Positions 36,666-47,031 of a stretch of DNA of 64,000 bases are shown here, in pieces (position 1 is the first letter of the stretch; every line of letters begins with the position of its first letter). Source of the DNA: Erythrocercus mccallii (Eukaryota > Chordata > Aves > Passeriformes > Dicruridae); assembly GCA_013397435.1 (NCBI GenBank), contig VZRG01000029.1, forward strand, positions 1,209,773 through 1,273,772. The letters run 5' to 3'. Both the position numbers and the translations under genes were made by a program. Under the pieces are notes generated by a model. That model was not told the origin of the DNA and ran no database searches. It was given only the letters and a program-made list of their open reading frames with translations.

Positions 36666-36935
36666 CCCACCATCGTAGAAAGAGATGATCCCCCCCTCCC
36701 TCCCCTTGCAAGCCAGGCCGTGGTCTGGCATCAGAAACCCTTCCTCGCTCCTGGATCGAGAACTGAGGCGTTTGGGCTTTGGCACCTCCGTGCTGCTCAC
36801 AGCTGGGACTGAAAACAGATGTCACTTCCGCTGCCAGCTGCCGGCAGATGAGCAGCGGCTGCCCGAAGGGACAGACCTCCTGCATGGCAGCTGCTGGGCT
36901 GACACTGAGTGCCGCCTATTAGCTGGAGTCAAACT
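36666..36935 (+). other. GC-rich exon-like block between splice-like sites
   Basis: A long pyrimidine tract ends in CATTCCTCCCAG at 36,665. The next 270 bp is GC-rich with about ten CpG and ends at a GTAAGC donor-like site at 36,936. From an ATG at 36,685 one frame is open to 36,939. The peptide (MIPPSLPLQARPWSG...) has no recognisable domain, and the frame entering from the acceptor hits TGA at about 36,810. That fits a non-coding exon or chance better than a conserved coding exon. Confidence 0.2.
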
Positions 36936-37260
36936 GTAAGCAGAGCCATCCCACTGAGGGGGAATAATCCGCCCCAAGGCCAGACCCCTGCTTCAGTAGC
37001 CAGAGTAGGGTTTGTAAAGTCAGCACCTAGTCAAGGAGCCAGATTTGCAAATCTATCAGAATGGCAGCAACAACAAAAAGTGAAAGAAAAAAAGCGCCAA
37101 ATGCAGGTATGGCTTACAGTCCTGGTGACTGGAAAAAAGTATGTTTTCACTTAGTAACCAGTGGTTTTGCCAGGAGTTGCTCAGAGACAAAAAGCAAGGA
37201 ACCCCACAATGCTGTGTTAAGCAGTTCCTTTCCACAGCAGAGACATGGCCTCACTGAAGC

Positions 37261-37278
37261 CCCACTGAAGTCAGTGGG
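37261..37278. repeat. 18 bp near-palindrome
   Basis: CCCACTGA, AG, TCAGTGGG: eight perfect pairs around a 2 nt centre. The motif CACTGAAGTCAGTGGGA resembles a phrase I associate with old amniote dispersed repeats, but I cannot assign a family. Confidence 0.7.
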
Positions 37279-37382
37279 ATTGAAATTTCCTTGCAGTGCG
37301 CTCGAAAATGCACAGCATCTCCTCCCTCCAGCCATCTTCAGCTAACTCACACATAACCATGCTGGTTTTGCTAGGGGCTTAG

Positions 37383-37410
37383 TATTATTATCATCATCAT
37401 CATTATTTTT
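37383..37410 (+). repeat. ATT/ATC trinucleotide repeat
   Basis: TATTATTATCATCATCATC and then ATTATTTTT form an imperfect trinucleotide repeat of about 28 bp. Confidence 0.85.
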
Positions 37411-38529
37411 ATTGTGCTGCAGTTCTAAGTCTGTGTTTATGCTGTGCTCAACTCCATTGCCATTTGGTAGGGAACATTATGGTCTTGATTAATGCCTACT
37501 ATGTTTTGGAATTTAGTCGTGACTCCAGTTTAAGCGCCCACAAGCCTGTGATATGTGGGATTATAGGGACACTTTTGAAGGGCAGTTCAGAACTTAAAAT
37601 CTCTCTGAGTACTCACTCTGAATCCAATGACAGCACAATAAGCCTAAAAAGATGATTATATGCAGGACTAGAAAAAGACTTGGCCTCTCTAGGACATTGT
37701 ATTTTGTCCCTCTCCCCTGTATGCGAGCATTTAGGGTTGTGCTGCTGTGTAGAAATTCAGAAGAAAGATGAAAAACTGTTACCTGTCTGGAAACTAACTC
37801 TGCAAAAAATGGCTATTTCTCAGCAGAGTCACCAGGTGGGGTGCCTTTGGGGGAGAAGGTACATTGTGATTCCTGCTGCAAAGGAATATGCTGGAGGCGT
37901 GTAGGGCTTCAGCAATAGAATCACAGATTTGCCTAAATGTAGACTCAACCGTGAGGCACTGTTTTCTTAACTTTGCAATTTCAGGTCCTGCCTGTGTTGA
38001 GGTCAAGATAAATATTTGTTATTCTAGCACTGTTGTGCCCCTTTGGCAGACAAGGGCGTATATACATGGGTGAAGTGTGGGAGGGTCAGACATTGGATGT
38101 GGCTGCTCTCTTTGGCTGTCATATGCAGTCTTTGTGAGCGGTAAAGTAAGCCTGGTTGTGTGTTGTGACATGCAAACCTCTCTAAAAATGATAAATCTGA
38201 AAATGCTCAGAGGTGAACTGCATTCCAGACTGATAGGTCAGGATAAGAAAAGGAAGGAAACGAGGTGTCTCTCAGCCCTTCTGGGAGTGGCTGCTTACAG
38301 CAGATCAAAGAAGTACTTTTATGATAGATATTTCAAGAAAAGCTGCAAAATGCCTTGAGTGCACAGCAGAACATACACATTATTCTCTTTGGTTGTTTGG
38401 TTTTTCTTAGTCCTTAAAGCAACTGGCTTCACCTACTTTGGTCTTTAATCCTGCTTCCAATTGTGTACCTTTGTGTAGGCAGCTCCACAGCCTTGGAATA
38501 TGCAGGATTTGTCCAAAGCTTTGTTGCAC

Positions 38530-38549
38530 CATGGTTACTCATGGTTACT
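38530..38549 (+). repeat. 10 bp tandem duplication
   Basis: CATGGTTACT is repeated twice with no gap. Confidence 0.85.
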
Positions 38550-39138
38550 TACAGTATAAAAATTGTCATTACAGTGGCAGCAATGCACCCTCTGCTGGTG
38601 TCCGTCAATATTTTATCCAAAATCTTCCCCAAGTTAACTATCAACAAATAATGCTGATGGCAGAGGAAGGGCCAATATTTTTCTCTCCATATTCTCTGAT
38701 TCCCAGCAGTGATAACCTAAGGTGTTGAGATGGGATGGGAAAACTCTGGGCATGGTGTCAGCTGCAAAGTGAAAAACAAAGGTGCAACTACCTACCTTCA
38801 AGAGGTGGCTGGAAAACACGCTTAGCATGTGGGCTAATGGAAAAATGGGGATTCATGCTAATCAGGTTGTGTGGGTGGAGGATGGCAAAGCATTTGTTAT
38901 TGTCTGGGATGGCTCCTGCCAATGTGTATCTGCCTTAGGCTGAGTTTTTGGTAGTGGTTTTTGAAGACCTTTTTCATTCCTCTCAAAACACACACTGAGT
39001 AAGATTTGTTTCAGCTTTCTGGAAAACCCTGAATTATAGGTGAAATGGGGATTTGAACAATTCTCTGTTCAAATTATGAATATTCAAGTGGTTTTTTGAA
39101 TGCTATTTTGTATTTTAGTGAAAATCTCAAGTCTTTTT

Positions 39139-39164
39139 CTTTATTTTATTTTATTTTTTTTAAT
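39139..39164 (+). repeat. (TTTTA)n low-complexity run
   Basis: TTATTTTATTTTATTTTTTT is a short A-interrupted T tract. Confidence 0.8.
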
Positions 39165-40470
39165 GAATCTTAAGCCAGATTTGATAAAAATCTTAGAAGC
39201 ATCAGAAAAAACCTAGAAAGTATTAGCTGTACTGCACTGTGATAGATGTGGTCTGTGACTCAAGTGAGCATTAATGAATGGCTGGGCATAATGGCAGTAA
39301 GTGGAAAACAGGTGAATGTAAGCTCAGTCTACACTACCAATCTTGTATGCAAATTTTAAAAAAACCCTGTTTTGAATGTGAAGTAAAATGAGAAAGAAAA
39401 TCTCAGTAAGAAGAGACATTCACTAAATTCAGTGAGGATAACAATGATTTCTAGTCCATGATTATCATAAAGAAATATCCTTTAGAATGAATCTAATAAT
39501 TTATGTTCTTTATTAGGTTTGTACTTTTCCACAAGAAAGCATTCAGATGGATCCTCAGAGGATCTTTCGGGACAAAAATGCTGTATTGTAGATATTCATG
39601 TGGAAAAAAATTAAACTTGTAGAAAAACATGTTGCAGATAATAATGCCTTGGAAGTAAAACACTCTGCTCTTCAGTAGCTCTTTCATGCCCTCTGCAGTT
39701 AAAACTCTGTTTTGTGTCTGTGCAGTCAAAGTGTGTTTTTCCCAGAATTCAGCCTAGAGTTAAGGAAAACTGTAAAACTGTAAATATTATTGGAAATATT
39801 TTTGGGTTGCCTGTAGGTTAGGTTGTGACTTTTATTATATACTCACATTTTACAAGTATTACAGTAATGCAGATGATCCTGTGCTTTTACAGTGGTGCCT
39901 CTTACACAGCAAGAGCTGAGAGCACAGAAGTAAACAGAGGTGCCCTCCTGTGTGAGATCTTTGCTGATTTCTCTACATGCAGGCATCCATCTCCACTCAG
40001 GTCTGTAGTTTTGTGCATATTTGCTGTCAGGTAGAAGTTATGTACAGATGACTCTATAAACTACTTTAAAGTAACTGTGAGTCTCATCATTACATGTAAC
40101 ATTTTTAGCATCGGTTTCAGAAAGTGCTGATCATATTTTTGCACAGAATCATCTGAAGTGATTCATCCTGCCCAAAACATCTCACCTTCTAAAAGCAGGT
40201 GAAAAAAAAGTGTCTTATTTCAATTGATCGTACCTCAATTATGTTCAACTAATTTCAAAGATATGTCTAACTTTTGGACATACAAAATTATGAAATAGTG
40301 CACCATAGCCTTTCTACTTAGATTTGAAGAGAAATGTGAAAGAGTGCATAAAAATGTCATCGGATGACAGAAGAAATGGTTAGTTTCTATTGTGCCAAAG
40401 GTGAGTCCTGAAGTATCTGTAATAGAACTCTTGGGAAGGAAAGAATAAGTATGATATAATTAAGTGAAAG

Positions 40471-40504
40471 AATTAACAACAATAACAGTAATAATAATAA
40501 TCAT
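40471..40504 (+). repeat. (AAC)/(AAT) trinucleotide-rich run
   Basis: AACAACAATAACAGTAATAA followed by TAATAATCATG is an imperfect AAY repeat. Confidence 0.8.
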
Positions 40505-40693
40505 GATTAAAGGAATTAAAAGATGAAAAAGTCAGAAATGCTGAAAATGTGATCTGCTATTTAAAATATCAAAGATATCTTATTTTTTATACCAATGACA
40601 TTTTGAAGAGTGACTGCTGGTTACTGATTCTGGCATGGTTATTGATTCCACTATGTACTAGAACGGGTCCAAACAGGTATATTTTATATATAT

Positions 40694-40733
40694 AAATGAA
40701 ACAAGATCTCTGCAAATGAAACAAGATCAATGC
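40694..40733 (+). repeat. 20 bp tandem duplication
   Basis: AAATGAAACAAGATCTCTGC is followed directly by AAATGAAACAAGATCAATGC. The two copies differ at two bases. Confidence 0.9.
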
Positions 40734-40884
40734 AAGCTCTCTGGGCTATGGCTCTCACTGTCACTGCTGTGTTCATTAGAAACAAAATTTGAACTCAGAC
40801 ACTTGTTTAACAAAAGCATCTCTGAAGAAACTAACATATTGCTATACACTGAATGAATGCATTACATTGGTACCTGATCTTCAT

Positions 40885-41240
40885 TGAGACATCAATTTGC
40901 CAGCCACTTTTAAAACAGTGACTGCTCTCCAAGGAACTCCACAACCCAAATTAACCACCCAAGGAATGAGGCTGGACACAGATGCTGTAAGGAGGCTGGG
41001 GACAGCCAAGAACCCAGGCACCGCTTGAGGAAACAAGCCCCAGAATGATGATGTCAGTGCCAGATCACAGAGATCCCTTAGGCCCCAACTTGCTGCCCTC
41101 TTTTCTCCCCATAAAAGAGGAGAGTGAGTATGGTGCACATGGTCCCATGTTTCAATAAAGACCAAGGAATCTGGTTTCCTGAGCACCAGTCCTGCTCAGG
41201 GAAAATAAGAGCTGGCAGGTTGGTAAACTTCACTATGCTT
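40885..41240 (+). mobile_element. Possible solo LTR of an old endogenous retrovirus
   Basis: The block is richer in GC than its flanks. It has a TATA-like CCCCATAAAAG (ATAAAAG at 41,111) and an AATAAA at 41,154, 43 bp later. Then come ACCAAGGAATCTGGTTTCC and a short inverted segment TGAGCACCAGTCCTGCTCAG. A TATA box followed closely by AATAAA is the U3-R layout of a retroviral LTR. I cannot find clear TG...CA ends, a target-site duplication, a primer-binding site or internal gag/pol sequence. It could instead be an ordinary promoter-like or low-copy region. Confidence 0.3.
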
Positions 41241-41749
41241 CAGCCTCTCTCTCTATGCAATATGAATAATGGCTACTTCACAGCAGCATTTCTTACAGAG
41301 AACGTATTCATATTTATGAAGTCTTTTGTAAATTGAAAACCATAAATGCTTCAAGGAGTTGTCTTGTAAAATTTATTACTGCTGAGATGATACTCAAGTG
41401 CCGAAAACAACTCTGTGTATTAGGGAACCCTTGATTAACCAGTTGAACCATGGAAATCTTGTTTTGCCTGCATTCATTTTTCAGTGGCTCTAGAGATAAT
41501 AGGTGGTATTACTCATGTACCTGAAATATAGGCAAGGACCTTGGACCACAGAACTTATCCATGTGTTAAATTTACTCAGCCATGTTTCTCATTTGACTCA
41601 TTTGATGTTGTGCAGTAGATTTACGAATGCTCATCCCTGTTTATGTTGTCTATCAGCAAGGTGAATTGAGCTGAAATCCTTCTTGGACAGACCCATTGAC
41701 ACTATGCTGTTAAGAGGTGGGGTTTTTTGAAAGCATCTAATAGAGGACT

Positions 41750-42070
41750 GGACTTCCAACTTGCATGTGCAGCGCTATGAGAGCAGGGCTGGCCCATGGT
41801 GTGTAACCCTGCCAGCCCAGGCTGTGCCCCTGCAAAGAGAGGTGGGGCTGGCTGGGGGACTTCAGGAGAGGGCTGGGGACAGGCAGCTCTTTGGCATTCA
41901 TTTCCAGGCAGAGACTTCTTCCTGATCCCTGCACAGACTTTGCTGCAGGTACATTGCACCCTCAGCCCAATCCCAATGCCAGCCCAGCCCCTTCCCAGCC
42001 TAAGCAGCCTGGTGGGGATGGTGGCTGAGCTCAGGACCATGCACCCCCAAGAAACCGTCAGTGGGAAACA
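41750..42070. other. GC-rich, CpG-poor block of unknown nature
   Basis: About 320 bp is rich in CCAGCCC, GGGGCTGG and CAGCC motifs, unlike the AT-rich flanks, with few CpG. Both strands carry open frames of about 100 codons, as GC-rich DNA does, with no recognisable domain. It may be an old inserted repeat or a CpG-decayed regulatory block. Confidence 0.3.
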
Positions 42071-42579
42071 ACCGCACGTCCCTCCTCACTGCTGACTACT
42101 CTCTGTCTAGGGCTGAGGCTGACATTTGGTAGGATGAGGAGGAGAAAACACTTGGGAATATTCCACCTGAATGAATTTTTTGGGAAGAAAACACATTGTC
42201 TACTAAGTTGAAGTTATCTCTGGAACCAAATCAGAATAAGTCAGGGATTTTAGCTCATTTAAAACACGTAAGTTTCAATCAATTCATGAAAGCCATGGCC
42301 TAGCATTTCTGTATTTCTATTCTGGCTTCAGAGGAGAGCAGATCAGGTTCTTGTCCCCATCTTGCAGCTGTCCTCTGCCAGATGCCTGAGGAGAACCATC
42401 TTCTTCTTCCTCTGAGGCACTGAAACAAACTGCAGGTGCAGGGAGGAAGTTGGACAACTCTGGAGTCTTTGTGAAAGGTGTTCACCCAGGAAGACTACTC
42501 CATAGGCAAGATGTGGCATTAAAGAGCAGAATATTCTTCCCATGGGGCAATACGCTATTACAGGGAAATGCAGTTTAAT

Positions 42580-42636
42580 ACAAAAAAACCCAAAAACACA
42601 ACAAAACAACAAACCCAAAAAACAACAAAGCAAAGC
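42580..42636 (+). repeat. A-rich low-complexity tract
   Basis: About 57 nt is A with C interruptions (CAAAAAAACCCAAAAACAC and similar). No processed-gene body or target-site duplication was seen upstream, so it is probably simple sequence and not a retrocopy tail. Confidence 0.75.
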
Positions 42637-43078
42637 ATTTGAAACAAGCTGCCCTTGGATGCCAAACTTTTACTTTGATTGAAAATACTTAGATGGATGT
42701 TTCAAAGTTTCCCTTTTCTCTTACTACTCATGTCAAGAAAAAGAAAAGAAATGCAATTTTCTGTCTTTGATATAGGTTGAAGATATTCAAATGTCAGACT
42801 TCATGGAGGGACAAAAAAATCATTTCTGCCCCTCAGTTTTGCCAGAGTGACGGTGAGAGAGATGATGGAGAGGTGTCCTGGAGGCAGCCCTGCATGAGAA
42901 GAGGGCTGTACCAGAAAGGGAGGAACAGAAAAAACAGCATCTCTGGAAGCACCTGAGAGCCATAAAGAAGTGGGCTGAAACCCTAAATTACTGAGCAAGG
43001 GGAGAGAAAGTAAGCGATGATGAGGTTAAGATTGCTCCTGCCATAAACGTACAGTGTTATGCCTCAAGAGCCTTTCCA

Positions 43079-43293
43079 GCGGGATACCCCGATCAGCGCG
43101 GCGGTGAATGGTGGGCTCAGGGAGCCAGCACGCCCGAAGCAGGCGGGGAGCGCAGGGGCTCGCCCTGCAGGGGGAGTCGAACACCAGGAATGGGCAGCGG
43201 GCGGCAGCGGCGGCGGCTCCCGGGGCTCCCGCGGGCGCTCCGAGCCCGGCGCGCTGAGCCCGCGCTGCCGTCGGTAACACCCGGCTCTGCACC
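43079..43293. promoter_or_regulatory. Orphan CpG island, candidate promoter
   Basis: About 29 CpG dinucleotides fall in 215 bp, including GCGCGGCGG and GGCGGCGGC runs. CpG is otherwise rare in the window. CpG islands of this kind in birds usually mark transcription start sites. On the + strand an ATG in a good context (GGAATGG, 43,190) opens 28 codons to a GTAAC donor-like site at 43,274. That would give an arginine-rich first-exon peptide beginning MGSGRQRRRLPGLPRALR. The minus strand is also open for about 88 codons, as expected for any GC-rich segment. No TATA box is evident. Direction and partner gene are unknown. It could start a lncRNA, be an alternative promoter of a distant gene, or act as an enhancer-type island. 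Confidence 0.5.
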
Positions 43294-46200
43294 CACTGAG
43301 AGCCTTCGCAGCTTCACTCTGTTAGCTAGGGTTGATGTGCTGGGTGTGACAAAGGTTGGTCGATGGCTTTAGCTAACACAAAGTGCTTTATGATACTATG
43401 AGCTGGATGTGGGTGTGTAGGGGAAAGGGCGGCCTCCTGGCATGTACCAAAGTTCAGGTTGCAGACTTCCAGCTGAGGAAAGACAGCCTAAAATCTCTGC
43501 CTTCTGATGTAGTCAGTCAGTCCCAGGCTCATGAGTACATCCATCAGACTTAAACTGTATTAAAACGTAAAGCTTACAAAAAGAAAGTATGTTGTTCAGC
43601 AAATCCTACACAGATTTGTTTAAAATTACATTTGTGATAATTCCTTATCTTAAAAATAATGTCATACAACCACATATTAATGGCTAAGGATGGAATCAGC
43701 AAAGGCTGAAGATAAATATCTGTTCCATACCAAAGAACTTACTCTCTAGTTCTTACTTGTTCTCTTTCTTTGGGATAGTGTGTGCAGGAGGTGTGGGCTC
43801 TTCCCAAGTGGGTCCGGAGCAGTTTTGTGAGTGACAGTCTAGAGCCAGGGGAGCTGCACCTGGTATGTCGTTCGGGGAAACAATTACCAACTCCTCAACA
43901 ACTGCCAGAGCCAAGCAGGGCTTGAGGGAGCTGCAATAGCTCCCTGTGATCTCTGTCTGGCAGACACTGAAAGTACGCGCACGTGCACAAAGGCACGTTC
44001 AGAACTGCACCTGCACACGTGTTAATTTATAGGTCCAGCATTTAAGCCAGGCCCAGTCAGTGTTATTCTCACTTGTCATCAATCTCTTATTCTTTTGCAC
44101 TGATTGTTACATCTACTTATTTTAAGCACTCGTGCTCGAGGTGTAGTTAGTAAGTGCCTCACCACAGCACAGAGAAAATTCATAGCTCCAAGTTGATTGG
44201 GCTCCTTTGCTCAATGTTAAAGTTGTCTAAAGACCACTTACATGTAAGATGTTTGAATATCCTATACATACCATATCTTTTTACATACTTTATCCAACTT
44301 TAGTGCTGACTGTTATCAGTGCAATATACTTAGACAAAGTTCTGGCTGTATCAGCTTGCTGTATTCTTTATCTTTCTCACTAGATTAAATACAAGTGCTA
44401 ATAAGTGACAGATTCCCTTTCTCTATCTGTGAGCACAACACACTTTTCAGACAGACTTTTTTCACATTTCACATATTTTACCCAATCAGCTCTTTCCAAT
44501 TATTCTGATCTATTTGAGACAGAGATCGAAGTTTTCCACTAGTTACTGTTAGCATTAGCTTAAACAAGTACACAATAAAAATTAAATTTCAGTGGCTTAT
44601 ATGTAACATTTTGCATGGAAAGATCCGAAGTACTTTATAAGCATTCATTAGAGGTGACAGCAAGCAATGTGTAATAGTCAGGGAGAGCTGTTCCCATTTT
44701 GCTGAGAGACACAATTTCTGAGTCTTGATTTACCCACAGCCTTGACAGTGAGACAGTGCAATTACACTTCTTGACAGCAGCACACCATCAAGAATTGCTG
44801 CTGCCTCTGCCCCCACCTTTCCTTACAATGTGACCCTTCTTCATAACAGATCACTGGCTATTTCTACAGAAGACTGTGACAATCCAGCTGTTTTAAAGGA
44901 TTTAGCTAGGTGTTGCAGAAGAAACTAACATGACTAATTTTGGTTTGCAGGTACTCCAACTAAAATCCATAGAGTTCACTCTGAAGATCAGGAGCTTACT
45001 CCAGATAGAACTGTAAAGCAGCATATGGTTTAACTATCTCTTTCTGTATGCTACTCTGTTGAAATTGCAACTCTTCCTTGTACTTTCAGTCACGGACAGT
45101 CCAGTGAAACTCCCCTGAAGTTGGCAGTTTTGACCACCTGGAATCAAGTGAACAAATTGTTCATGGAGTGCCACTGGTCTCCATGCTAATACAATGACAT
45201 ATTGAAAGCAACTGAGGAATCTCAGCTGTCTGTGTGAAAGGCCAAAAAAGGGTATCATTTAATGTAATGGTTGCATAAATGAGAAAAATAAATGGAAGCA
45301 GGAAAAATACATGCTTAAATATCCCTCACAGTCACCTAGTGGTCCAGCCATACTTTACAAGGTGTTGTTTATGGAGATTGTAAGCATTATTCCCCCCCAA
45401 AAATCAGCTTCTTGTGTATTGTTCTGGGCTTACACTTATAAGCACTGCCTTCTCCAAATCTTGCTATCTCACCTGCAACACAGGCTTGACCTGACTGTGT
45501 TAATGTGATTCTTCTATTGGTCTGGCTTCTGTTACTTGTGATTCTTCTGCAATATATTCCTTTTCATGGTATAGAAGGAAAAGGAGCAGATACCTTGTTG
45601 CTTGTTGCACAATCCTGAAAAATCTCAGGAGAGTCCTTGTGGGGGGGTAACTTAGAAGGACATTGATACAATGAATAATTGTGGGATTTTTTTTCTCAGG
45701 AAAAGAGGTTCAATCCATTCCTTATAAATATACAAAATAGTTTGAGAGAGGTATTGGTTTCTGAACCAGTTTCTCTTCTTTGGAACAGTCCAAACTCCTT
45801 GAATGTTGGCTGATTTCTCAGGTTCTAAAAGATAACAAGAGCAGAAGTTTTGACAAATTGTCCAAGGTACTATATCAGATTGCTCCTGAGAAATGGAGAC
45901 CAAGAAACTATATAGCTCAGTAGTCACCAGAAAAAATGCTGCACTCCTATCTTCAGAAGTAGAATGGGATTTAAGTCACAGGTACAACCTGTGGTAATCT
46001 CCAAGCAAGTGTTCTTCTCCAAACACAATGAAATTCTTAAGATAAAGGCTCGTGTGTTGTTTTGGTTGTCTTGCCACAATGGAGATTTCTATCCTTTAGT
46101 GATCTGTGCCCAGCTCAGAGGTAGAAGCCAAAGTAGTTTCGGGGAGAGAGAACTGCGAGCAAACACCCAGCACTTACCACTGCACACACTTCTCAGAATG

Positions 46201-46769
46201 GTCAAGGCCTCCTGGCAGCTCCTGGTCAGACTCCTTTCCAGACTGTGTCTCAGCCTCAGCTGCCTGTCCTGCTGGCCAAACTCCCTTCTGCTACACCAGC
46301 TACAAAGCTTCTCTTCCCTTCATAGGCAGCTATTGTCAGTCTCAAATCCAACATCTCCAGCCCCATATTAGCATGAGCTTCATGTGTGCTTTTCCAGTGG
46401 AAGGCCTCTTTCCTACTTTGGATTATTCTTTCCTAGTCTTTGAACTGAAAAATCACATTGACCCCGGTTTCCACAGGAGACAAGAAATCTCTATATATCT
46501 CTCTTCTGTTTCCTAGAACAATACTACTTGCATCTTTTTTTTTTTTCCTCTCTCCTGCTCTATATCAGAGACAAAGCTCTTCTTCTCATTTTTTTATACT
46601 ATCTTCTTCCTCCTGGTACAGCCACTAACTTACCAACTGCACTGAAACTCTATACTAGTCTATTGTCAACAGAAGTCTGTTCTGATGTTAAGTTTACAGA
46701 GAGATCAACAGATGCTGTTATAATTCAGAAATATTTAGTTTTATACCCAAATATTAATGAAAAAATATA

Positions 46770-46885
46770 TGCTCAAGGGTTGCTTATATTGATATATATC
46801 ATATGTACTTATATCTACAAATTATGATCTATATATAAAAAAAGTGTCTGGATGCAAATATATGCACACATATATATATTTGTTT
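46770..46885. repeat. AT/TATA-rich low-complexity region
   Basis: Dispersed TATATA, ATATGCA and CACATATATATA blocks extend over about 115 bp. Confidence 0.7.
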
Positions 46886-47003
46886 GCATTTTAATGTCCA
46901 TAGACCTAGGAGAAACACATATAAAAAATCTGCAGTTTGGGGAACCAGAATAGAGCCTGTCAATATTTAAGATGTTAATGTTTAAAACCAGACTGCAGGT
47001 AAG

Positions 47004-47031
47004 TAATAAAAGAGACATAATAAAAGAGACA
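47004..47031 (+). repeat. 14 bp perfect tandem duplication
   Basis: TAATAAAAGAGACA occurs twice in a row without mismatch. Confidence 0.9.

Larger units (their letters stand above)
37000..40884. other. Non-coding intergenic sequence
   Basis: Contains the short palindrome at 37,261, trinucleotide repeats and short tandem duplications. No recognised gene or dispersed element. Confidence 0.6.

Noticed and set aside
42580..42636. A-rich tract as a possible retrocopy tail
   Set aside because: No processed-gene body upstream and the tract is C-interrupted, as in avian low-complexity DNA.
45964..46516. Two overlapping open frames of about 135 codons
   Set aside because: No family resemblance. The second is Ser/Pro-rich as expected for a shifted frame in C/T-rich DNA.
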